From contig CANQGC010000049.1 of NCBI GenBank assembly GCA_947600345.1, positions 1-14,225 on the forward strand: a stretch of DNA of 14,225 nt, read 5' to 3'. The notes below the pieces were generated by a model. That model saw only the letters and a program-made list of their open reading frames with translations. It had not been told where the DNA came from and did no database searches. This DNA comes from an uncultured Clostridia bacterium. GTDB lineage: Bacteria; Bacillota; Clostridia; Christensenellales; Aristaeellaceae. Numbering within the stretch: the first letter of the stretch is position 1; each line of letters starts with the position of its first letter. The position numbers were made by a program, and so were the translations under genes. Below are positions 5,423 to 10,484 of this stretch, piece by piece.

Positions 5423-6745
5423 ATGAAGAAGAACATTCGCAGGCACAATGTGCGGCGCGGGGTTGTTTGGCTCGTGAGCATGGGCCTCGCCTGTCTGATC
5501 GCGCTGTGCGGCTTCAACGTGGGCGCCATCGTCAACGGCGCGCCTAAGGCCCAGGCGTTCGCGGAGGCGAACGTGCAGCAGGCGACGATGCCGGTGGCGG
5601 ATCCCAGCCCGGCGGCCTACGTCTATCAGCGCAACACGAACTCGGTGGTCGGCGTGATCACCAACGCCCAGAGCTGGAACCGCAACACCGGCGAGGTGGA
5701 CGAGACGCCCTACTCCGAGGGCAGCGGCGTGGTCATCCAGGCGGGCGGCTTCGTGCTGACCAACTACCACGTGATCGAGAGCGGCAACAGCTACCAGATC
5801 CTGATGCCCTCCGGCGAGAAGGCCAATGCCGTGGTCGTGGGCTCGGATTCCTCGCTGGATCTGGCGGTGCTGCAGGTGGAGGATAAGTACCGCGCCGAGC
5901 TGCAGCCGGTGGAGATCGGCTCCTCCAGCGATCTGGTCGTCGGCAGCACGGTGATCGCCATCGGCAATCCCGGCGGCGAGATCCTGGCCAACACCGTTAC
6001 GCAGGGTGTCGTCTCCGCGCTGGAGCGCAGCTCGGTCAACGGCAGCAATACCACCCGCAACGTCAACTACATCCAGCACGACGCGGCCATCAACAACGGC
6101 AACAGCGGCGGCGGCCTGTTCAACTACAAGGGCCAGCTGGTGGGCATCAACACGCTGAAGTACGCCGGCAGCGTCTACTCCAACGTCAGCATCGAGGGCC
6201 TGGGCTTCGCGATCCCGATCGACACCGCCTATCCCATCGCCCAGCAGCTGATCGAGCACGGCGAGGTCATCCGCCCGCAGTTGGGCATCACCGTCGTCGA
6301 CCAGGAGGGTCCGGACGAGCCTATGACCAGCTATCCTCCGGCCAGCATCTGCGTGCGCAGCGTCAACGCCGACGGCCCCGCTGAGAAGGCCGGCATCAAG
6401 CAGTACGACTTCATCTACGCCGTCAACGACGAGCGCGTGACCTCCTTCCGCGAGCTGACCAGCGTGCTGGATAAGTACAAGGCGGGCGAGAGCGTCAAGA
6501 TCACCGTGGTGCGCTACGATCAGGCCTACATCCAGCCGTACAACAACTACAACAACTACTACGGTATGTTCGGCAACTTCTTCGGCGGCTTTGGCGGCTA
6601 CGGCGGCAGCCCCTACGGCAACAATGGCGGCAGCGATTCCACCCAGAGCGACGACCAGAACGGCCAGCTCGTGGTCGGCGGCAACTACCGGTTCGTCACC
6701 GTGGAGGCGACCCTGGAGCTCCCGAGCGACAGCGACAACGCATAA
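5423..6745 (+). CDS. htrA: HtrA/DegP-like membrane-anchored serine protease with PDZ domain
   Basis: A 440-residue S1C protease, expected to degrade misfolded proteins at the outer membrane face. It has a basic N-terminus and one membrane anchor (about residues 13-36). The trypsin-like domain carries the triad His116 (TNYHVIES), Asp146 (SSLDLAVLQV) and Ser228 (NNGNSGGGLFN), with VIAIGNPGG and GLGFAIPID also typical. One PDZ domain spans about 285-435. Unusually, a block of about 50 residues rich in Asn, Tyr and Gly (about 370-420) lies between the strand VKITVVRYD and the final strand YRFVTVEATLEL, inside the PDZ fold. The start is supported by AAGGAGAG 8 bases upstream and by the promoter at 5306-5334. 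It appears to be transcribed alone. Confidence 0.94.
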   Translation: MKKNIRRHNVRRGVVWLVSMGLACLIALCGFNVGAIVNGAPKAQAFAEANVQQATMPVADPSPAAYVYQRNTNSVVGVITNAQSWNRNTGEVDETPYSEGSGVVIQAGGFVLTNYHVIESGNSYQILMPSGEKANAVVVGSDSSLDLAVLQVEDKYRAELQPVEIGSSSDLVVGSTVIAIGNPGGEILANTVTQGVVSALERSSVNGSNTTRNVNYIQHDAAINNGNSGGGLFNYKGQLVGINTLKYAGSVYSNVSIEGLGFAIPIDTAYPIAQQLIEHGEVIRPQLGITVVDQEGPDEPMTSYPPASICVRSVNADGPAEKAGIKQYDFIYAVNDERVTSFRELTSVLDKYKAGESVKITVVRYDQAYIQPYNNYNNYYGMFGNFFGGFGGYGGSPYGNNGGSDSTQSDDQNGQLVVGGNYRFVTVEATLELPSDSDNA

Positions 6746-6769
6746 GCTTCCTCACTCCCCATCCCTCAA

Positions 6770-6812
6770 GCGCGCCCGCAAGGATATCCTCGCGGGCGCG
6801 CGATTTTGTGTT
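6770..6812 (+). terminator. Intrinsic terminator after the HtrA gene
   Basis: Arms GCGCGCCCGC (6770-6779) and GCGGGCGCGC (6792-6801), 12-nt loop, followed by GATTTTGTGTT. It starts 24 bases after the stop codon. Confidence 0.8.
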
Positions 6813-6863
6813 GGGGAGGGGAGGGGGTTTGGATGTTCGGGAAGGCGGTGCGTTCGGTTGCTC

Positions 6864-7056
6864 TTTTGGTTTGGGAAGCGATGGCTTCCCAAACCAAAAC
6901 TCGCCTCGGGCGGCCCGCGGTATGGTGGCGATGGGGCGTTCGTGCGCTTTGCCGGGCAATGGTTTGATACCGCGGGCCGCGGGGCTACGGGGGCTACGCT
7001 GGGCGCTGCCCAGACCTGCCAAGGAACCTGAGGTTCCTTGGATTCTCCCTTCTGGG
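6864..7056 (+). repeat. Hairpin-array repeat family B, copy B3 (short form)
   Basis: Modules: TTTTGGTTTGGGAAGC (6864-6879) with complement 6884-6899, linker AAAACTCGCCTCGG, core stem GCGGCCCGCGG (6910-6920) with CCGCGGGCCGC (6970-6980), extended here by TAT/ATA to 14 bp, a loop containing GTGCGCTTTGCCGGGC, CTGGGC/GCCCAG near 7009, CCAAGGAACCT/AGGTTCCTTGG near 7018-7040, and the tail GGATTCTCCCTTCTGGGG. It lacks the middle modules of B2. Confidence 0.86.
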
Positions 7057-7079
7057 GGACGGTGGGGGCGGCCTGGACG

Positions 7080-7118
7080 GGCGAAAGCCGGGAGCGGTTG
7101 GCGCTCCCGGCTTTCGCC
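7080..7118 (-). terminator. Strong hairpin between repeat B3 and the HPr-like gene
   Basis: A perfect 17-bp stem: 7080-7096 (GGCGAAAGCCGGGAGCG) pairs with 7102-7118, loop GTTGG. It begins 22 bases after the stop codon of the minus-strand HPr-like gene, which suggests a terminator or 3' stabiliser for it. No T-run follows on the minus strand; on the plus strand a loosely T-rich stretch (TGCGTTTGCTTTTG) follows. Confidence 0.5.
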
Positions 7119-7140
7119 TGCGTTTGCTTTTGTCTTTGCT

Positions 7141-7371
7141 TTAGCCGATGATGAACGGCTTGAGCTCCTCCAGCAGGTCGTCGCAGTGGTCGGAGTAGAC
7201 CTCCAGCGTGATCGGCTTGGACAGGTCCAGGCTGAAGATGCCCAGGATGGACTTGCCGTCGACCACATGACGGCCCACGCGCAAATCGAGGTCATAGGGA
7301 TACTTGTTTGCAATGTTGACGAAGTACTTGACGTTTTCCGCGAGGCTTAGCTTGATGTTGACTGCTTTCAT
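7141..7371 (-). CDS. HPr-family protein lacking the active-site histidine
   Basis: A 76-residue protein with the HPr fold length and the regulatory-site motif GKSILGIFSLDL (39-50), equivalent to the KSIMGVMSL region of HPr, where Ser41 corresponds to Ser46. At the N-terminus, where HPr has GLHARPA with the phosphorylated His15, this protein reads KLSLAENVKYF, with no histidine. It therefore cannot act as a normal phosphocarrier of the sugar phosphotransferase system. A regulatory or Crh-like role is possible. I chose ATG 7371 (MKAVNIKL) because AAAGGGG lies 9 bases upstream and homologues begin at this point; a longer frame to 7395 adds MGSKGIIK without support. Confidence 0.82.
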   Translation of the reverse strand: MKAVNIKLSLAENVKYFVNIANKYPYDLDLRVGRHVVDGKSILGIFSLDLSKPITLEVYSDHCDDLLEELKPFIIG

Positions 7372-7419
7372 TTTAATGATCCCCTTTGATCCCACGCCAT
7401 GTGGATGATTTTGCTATAA

Positions 7420-7447
7420 GAATAGCGTGAAATCACGAAACATGCAA
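7420..7447 (-). promoter_or_regulatory. Possible promoter of the HPr-like gene, with a palindrome in the spacer
   Basis: On the minus strand TTGCAT (7447-7442) and TATTCT (7425-7420) with a 16-base spacer. The spacer holds the inverted repeat CGTGA/TCACG (7426-7437), placed where an operator could act. The assignment is moderate because both boxes deviate from consensus. Confidence 0.4.
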
Positions 7448-7552
7448 GCTTTTTTGGGAAGTTTACCAATACTTAATCGGATTCGCGGATTTTCATCAAG
7501 AATCGACGCGCGCCGAGCCAAGGTTAAAGATCGGTGAATCCGCGCGCGGGGC

Positions 7553-7581
7553 TTGACAAGCCGGGCAAAATGGGATATAAT
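7553..7581 (+). promoter_or_regulatory. Consensus promoter of the tRNA operon
   Basis: TTGACA (7553-7558), 17-base spacer, TATAAT (7576-7581). It is a perfect match to the housekeeping consensus and lies 44 bases before the first tRNA. Confidence 0.92.
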
Positions 7582-7625
7582 AGTCAGCGTCGGTCGGGTA
7601 CGGTTCCCGTGCCCGGTTGACAGAT

Positions 7626-7699
7626 TGCCGAATTGTGTAATGGTAGCACCCATGACTCTGACTCATGTTGTCTAGGTTCGAATCCTAGTTCGGCAGCCA
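7626..7699 (+). tRNA. tRNA-Gln (anticodon CTG)
   Basis: A 74-base tRNA with acceptor arms TGCCGAA and TTCGGCA, discriminator G and encoded CCA. The anticodon loop CTCTGAC gives CTG, reading CAG codons. The T arm CTAGG-TTCGAAT-CCTAG is intact, and the U1-A72 pair is typical of tRNA-Gln. It is first of two in the operon. Confidence 0.96.
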
Positions 7700-7704
7700 A
7701 GTAC

Positions 7705-7779
7705 GCCGCCATGGTCAAGCGGTTAAGACGTCGCCCTCTCACGGCGAAAACCGGGGTTCGAGTCCCCGTGGCGGTACCA
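7705..7779 (+). tRNA. tRNA-Glu (anticodon CTC)
   Basis: A 75-base tRNA with acceptor arms GCCGCCA and TGGCGGT (G1-U72 wobble), discriminator A and encoded CCA. Anticodon stem TCGCC/GGCGA with loop CTCTCAC gives CTC, reading GAG codons. T arm CGGGG-TTCGAGT-CCCCG. It lies 5 bases after tRNA-Gln and shares its promoter and terminator. Confidence 0.95.
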
Positions 7780-7783
7780 AAAA

Positions 7784-7817
7784 CCGGTTGATTCCACGCG
7801 AATCGGCCGGCTTTTTT
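7784..7817 (+). terminator. Intrinsic terminator of the tRNA operon
   Basis: Arms 7784-7794 and 7800-7810 form an 11-bp stem with two G-U pairs and a 5-nt loop, followed by C and six T. It starts 4 bases after the CCA end of tRNA-Glu. Confidence 0.9.
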
Positions 7818-7827
7818 GTCCAGCGAA

Positions 7828-7850
7828 AACCCCCGCTTCGAGCGGGGGTT
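7828..7850. other. Isolated hairpin after the tRNA terminator
   Basis: AACCCCCGC and GCGGGGGTT flank a TTCGA loop. On the minus strand TTTTCGC follows, so it could stop minus-strand transcription towards the tRNAs. No gene is assigned to it. Confidence 0.4.
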
Positions 7851-7945
7851 CAAAAAGCTTAGAGCTATGAGTAGTCCATTCGTCAACCCTGTGCTAGAAT
7901 GGTGGAAGGCCTGCCAGCCACACCAAGAAGAAAGGAGAAGGACGA

Positions 7946-8182
7946 ATGGACAAGAACAGTTTCGCACATTTTTCTTGGATTTTTCAAAGGGAAGAAACAC
8001 ATTTTTCTGAACGGGCATCTCAATCAAGAATTGTAACGGCGGCAGTCTGTCTTCGCCCCCGCGGGGCTCGACGGCCTGCGCGTTTAGGCACCACCGCACA
8101 AATCGGCGGCGCATCAGGCGATGCCTTTTCGCGGCGGTTCGGTCGAATCTTTGATTCAGAGGCGCCTCGCTCAAATCTTTGA
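7946..8182 (+). CDS. Doubtful small ORF with good initiation signals
   Basis: An ATG with AAAGGAG 8 bases upstream (GGAG 7934-7937) and a TG-extended -10 (TAGAAT, 7895-7900) suggest real expression. The frame encodes MDKNSFAHFSWIFQREETHF and then runs through arginine-rich, repeat-derived sequence to 8182. The first 20 or so codons look natural and the remainder does not. Losing one T from the T5 run at 7969-7973 would switch to a frame reading HFLGFFKGKKHIFLNGHLNQEL and stopping at 8036, a more protein-like 29-residue product. Either it is a broken small gene or the frame is chance. No family recognised. Confidence 0.25.
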   Translation: MDKNSFAHFSWIFQREETHFSERASQSRIVTAAVCLRPRGARRPARLGTTAQIGGASGDAFSRRFGRIFDSEAPRSNL

Positions 8183-8286
8183 TTTGAGCGAGGCGGTCGC
8201 CACGGGCGACTTGCGAACCCTTTGGGTTCGCAATCTTCCGAGCCGGTCGGCCCAAAGGCCGACTTGGAAACCCTTTGGGTTTCCAA
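8164..8286 (+). repeat. Hairpin-array fragment related to family B
   Basis: Five hairpins almost end to end: GCCTCGCTCAAATC with complement (8164-8194, loop TTT), GTCGCC/GGCGAC (8196-8210), TTGCGAACCC/GGGTTCGCAA (8211-8233, loop TTT), GTCGGCC/GGCCGAC (8246-8263) and TTGGAAACCC/GGGTTTCCAA (8264-8286, loop TTT). The first and last match modules of B2. The family B core and tail are missing. The preceding 8037-8163 is GC-rich with weaker hairpins and no supportable gene. Confidence 0.8.
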
Positions 8287-8295
8287 CCTCCCACC

Positions 8296-8452
8296 TTATC
8301 TGTGCGGTGTTGCCTTCAGGTAGGCGGCCCGGGCAACATCCTCGTCGAATCCGCCGCTCACGGCGTCCAGTTCTTCATCGCTCAGATGGCGATTGTTCTG
8401 CTCCTCGCTCGAGGTTCTCTCCCCCTTCCCTTCGCTCGCGCGCGGACGTCAT
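8296..8452 (-). pseudogene. Frame-disrupted double-glycine leader peptide gene
   Basis: In the minus-strand frame ending at TAA 8296-8298 the sequence reads RHLSDEELDAVSGG and then FDEDVARAAYLKATPHR. LSDEELDAVSGG is a classic double-glycine leader of bacteriocin-like or exported peptides. No ATG, GTG or TTG precedes it in frame back to the TGA of the cupin gene (8449-8451). An ATG overlapping that stop (ATGA, 8452-8450) opens a different frame that ends at 8375. Removing one G from the five-G run at 8420-8424 would join the two and give a 51-residue peptide with GG at 33-34 and a 17-residue core without cysteine. It may be a pseudogene, a sequencing error or a programmed frameshift. No processing protease or transporter is in the window. 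Confidence 0.5.
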
Positions 8453-8790
8453 TCCTGCACGATGCAGGCGGCCAGCACCAGCGGCTCGTCGCCGGTGTTC
8501 TCCACGGCGTGGCCGCAGCCGTTGCCGGTGGACATGGAGTCGCCCGGGGCGACCTCCACCCACTCGCCGTTGTCGTTGGCGCGGCCGTGGCCGGAGACGA
8601 AGTAGAACAGCTCCGTCTCATTCTCGTGGGTGTGGTAGCCGATCGAGCAGCCCGGGGCCAGCTCGATGCGGGAGAACAGCCGCACGTGCGCCGGAAGCTC
8701 CTTCTGCAGCGCCTTCAGCTCCACCGTGCCGTTGCCGCCGCGCATGTTCGGGCGCAGGGAAAGCTCCTGTTCAGAGGGACGCGTAACCAT
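8449..8790 (-). CDS. Small single-domain cupin protein
   Basis: A 113-residue single cupin fold. The first cupin motif is GYHTHENETELFYFVSGHG with His53, His55 and Glu60 (or Glu58) as metal ligands, and the second is the GDSMSTGNGCGHAVENTG region with His94. Proteins of this size usually bind one divalent metal and act as small isomerases, dioxygenases or sensors; the substrate is not predictable. ATG 8790 is preferred to GTG 8799 because GAGGTG, a perfect anti-16S match, lies 6 bases upstream of it. A promoter is present at 8831-8859. Its stop overlaps the ATG of the damaged leader-peptide gene, so the two were probably translationally coupled. Confidence 0.88.
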   Translation of the reverse strand: MVTRPSEQELSLRPNMRGGNGTVELKALQKELPAHVRLFSRIELAPGCSIGYHTHENETELFYFVSGHGRANDNGEWVEVAPGDSMSTGNGCGHAVENTGDEPLVLAACIVQE

Positions 8791-8830
8791 ACGAAACACC
8801 TCGCAATTCTAATTTTGCTTTCGCACCTCT

Positions 8831-8859
8831 ATTATAGTACGCGAGCCGCCACTTGTCAC
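8831..8859 (-). promoter_or_regulatory. Promoter of the cupin gene
   Basis: On the minus strand GTGACA (8859-8854), 17-base spacer, TATAAT (8836-8831). It lies about 40 bases upstream of the start codon. Confidence 0.75.
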
Positions 8860-8881
8860 GCGCGAAGTGGCGCGTTTTTTT
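8858..8881 (+). terminator. Terminator-like hairpin with no gene before it
   Basis: ACGCGC (8858-8863), loop GAAGTG, GCGCGT (8870-8875), and a run of seven T (8875-8881). In form it is a plus-strand intrinsic terminator, but the only nearby gene upstream is on the other strand. It overlaps the edge of the cupin -35 region. It may be chance, or may block read-through into the NlpC/P60 gene. Confidence 0.35.
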
Positions 8882-8963
8882 GGTCAAATTCGCTTGAAAT
8901 CGAAACATTAAGGCAGACCGGGAACAGAGCGGGTATGTTTGTATGAACAATTGCAAAAGTGGC

Positions 8964-8992
8964 TTGAATCCGAAATACTTCTGCAATATAAT
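8964..8992 (+). promoter_or_regulatory. Promoter of the NlpC/P60 gene
   Basis: TTGAAT (8964-8969), 17-base spacer, TATAAT (8987-8992). It gives a leader of about 38 bases before ATG 9037. Confidence 0.78.
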
Positions 8993-9036
8993 GGAAACAG
9001 ATTCGCGAGAAATAGAATGGATAAGGTGATTGAGAG

Positions 9037-9939
9037 ATGCTTTTACAAAAGACGAAACGCTTCGTTTCCGCGCTGCTGGTCGCATTCCTGCTGATCACTT
9101 GCGTCGCCCCGGCCGCCTCCGCTTCCGTCGCTGCAAAGGTGTGCTCGTCGTCCGCCCGGGCCTACCGCTCGGCATCGAAGAGCTCCTCAAGCCTGAAGGT
9201 GCCCAAGAACCTCTCGGTGTCGATCACCGCCATCGCCGGAGGCTGGGCCAAGGTCAGCTGCAAGGGCGCCTCTGCCTACATGCCCATGAGCAGCCTGACC
9301 CCCACCAGCAAGACCAAGAAGTACGCCGCGAGCTCCGTCTCCGTCTACAATAGCTCCGGCAAGAAGCAGGGCACGCTGAGCAAGGGCTCCGCGGTCTACC
9401 AGCTGGGCACGATCAACGGCTACGTGTGCGTGTCCAATAGCTCCGGCTCGGTCGGCTACGTGAAGTCCGGCTCGCTCACCAGCAGCAAGCCCAGCTCCAG
9501 CGCCGCCAAGAAGGCCGCGCTGAAGAAGGCGGTCACCAAGGTCAAGAAGGCGACGGTGGCGACCAGCAAGGTGGACCGCGCGCTGTCGCTGGCCAAGCAG
9601 CTGCTGGGCAGGCGCTACGCGCTGAGCGACAATCCGCCGAGTACCTTCAACTGCTCTTCCTTCGTGCAGTACTGCCTGGGCAAGGTGGGCATCTCGATGA
9701 AGGGAACGGCGGCGAGCCAGGCGGCGGACGGGCGCTACGCGAAGGTAGGCTATTCCCAGCTGAAGAAGGGCGACGTGCTGTTCTTCGATACCTCGGGCAA
9801 TGGGAAGGTGGACCACTCGGCGATATACTTGGGCGGCGGCAAGTTCATCGAGGCCAGCCATAACGCCGGGAAGGTGCAGATCAATACGATGACGAGCTGG
9901 TATAAGAGCCACTTCAAGTGGGCGCGCCGCCCTTTCTGA
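9037..9939 (+). CDS. Secreted NlpC/P60 peptidoglycan hydrolase with SH3 repeats
   Basis: A 300-residue exported endopeptidase of the NlpC/P60 family, which cuts peptide stems of peptidoglycan. The signal peptide ends near APAASA (residue 29). Two bacterial SH3-like units follow (about 33-88, and 95-148 with SVSVYNSSGKKQGTLSKGSAV), likely wall-binding, then a Lys/Ala-rich linker (about 150-178). The catalytic domain covers 180-300 with Cys206 (FNCSSFVQY), His260 (VDHSAIYLG) and His275 (IEASHN) as the expected triad, and GDVLFF as a family mark. AAGGTGAT lies 6 bases before the ATG. It has its own promoter and a hairpin terminator. Confidence 0.94.
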   Translation: MLLQKTKRFVSALLVAFLLITCVAPAASASVAAKVCSSSARAYRSASKSSSSLKVPKNLSVSITAIAGGWAKVSCKGASAYMPMSSLTPTSKTKKYAASSVSVYNSSGKKQGTLSKGSAVYQLGTINGYVCVSNSSGSVGYVKSGSLTSSKPSSSAAKKAALKKAVTKVKKATVATSKVDRALSLAKQLLGRRYALSDNPPSTFNCSSFVQYCLGKVGISMKGTAASQAADGRYAKVGYSQLKKGDVLFFDTSGNGKVDHSAIYLGGGKFIEASHNAGKVQINTMTSWYKSHFKWARRPF

Positions 9940-9949
9940 TCGTGCCGCA

Positions 9950-9987
9950 AAGCGAAGAACCCGTTCAAGCGAACGGGTTCTTCGCTT
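9950..9987 (+). terminator. Hairpin terminator after the NlpC/P60 gene
   Basis: A perfect 17-bp stem (9950-9966 with 9971-9987, loop AAGC), starting 10 bases after the stop codon. The trailing sequence GTCCTCC has few T, so termination may rest on stem strength. Confidence 0.7.
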
Positions 9988-10000
9988 GTCCTCCCCGTAT

Positions 10001-10237
10001 CCCCCAGCAGGGAGAATCCAAGGAACCTCAGGTTCCTTGGCAGAGATTCTTAAGGGACAGAGTCCCTTAAGCAGGTCCGGGCAGAGCCCGAACCGGGTCT
10101 GGGCGGAGCCCAGCGTCTCCCAGCGGCCCGCGGCTTCAAGCCATCGCCCGGCAATGCACCCCATCGCCCCACCAAAACCATACCGCGGGCCGCCCGAGGC
10201 GAGCTTTGCCCGGAAAGCGAAAGCTTTCCGAGCAAAG
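10001..10237 (-). repeat. Hairpin-array repeat family B, copy B4
   Basis: Plus coordinates, tail first: tail complement CAGGGAGAATCC (10008-10019), CCAAGGAACCT/AGGTTCCTTGG (near 10018-10040), CTTAAGGGAC/GTCCCTTAAG, GGTCCGGGC/GCCCGAACC (10074-10094), CTGGGC/GCCCAG, core stem GCGGCCCGCGG (10123-10133) with CCGCGGGCCGC (10183-10193) and a 49-nt loop, and CTTTGCCCGGAAAGC/GCTTTCCGAGCAAAG (10204-10237). Two pairs that mismatch as C-A on the plus strand (10077 with 10091, and one in the last hairpin) are U-G wobbles on the minus strand, so the minus strand is the better structured RNA. Confidence 0.86.
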
Positions 10238-10321
10238 GAGCAAACTAAACGTCCGCACTATCCTCCTCCCCCTACCCTCCGATTTGTCGAAATTCTCTTC
10301 GGAAAAAAATACAATTGGCGC

Positions 10322-10350
10322 TTTACGAGCATTGCGTTTCGGTATATAAT
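10322..10350 (+). promoter_or_regulatory. Promoter of the 940-residue secreted protein
   Basis: TTTACG (10322-10327), 17-base spacer, TATAAT (10345-10350). The leader is about 128 bases and opens with a hairpin CGCGTT/AACGCG (10363-10379), which may protect the 5' end. Confidence 0.7.
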
Positions 10351-10484
10351 GTATAGTAGGGTCGCGTTTTTTCAACGCGCGCATGAATATCAATGAAAGC
10401 AGAGCGAGGAAGCGCCCGCGCGAAGGGCGAGGCGGTCGCGGATGGCCCGGCTGCGGTTTCGCAGGGGCGACGGAGGTGTGTGCT

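Noticed and set aside
5303..6259. A 318-codon minus-strand frame opposite the HtrA gene
   Set aside because: The plus strand carries a complete catalytic triad and PDZ domain; the antisense product is low-complexity Ala/Val/Asp/His.
7584..8294. A 236-codon minus-strand frame across the tRNA genes
   Set aside because: Its GTRTPVF and ELGFEPRQ segments are the familiar translation of the antisense strand of tRNA genes, a common false gene.
463..10240. CRISPR array as an explanation for the regularly repeated palindromes
   Set aside because: There is no constant repeat with unique spacers of equal length, no leader and no cas genes. The units are different hairpins set side by side.
10383..10484. 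ATG 10383 as start of the large secreted protein
   Set aside because: It has no Shine-Dalgarno site and would place 34 Arg-rich residues before the signal peptide; GTG 10485 has GGAGGTG at ideal spacing.
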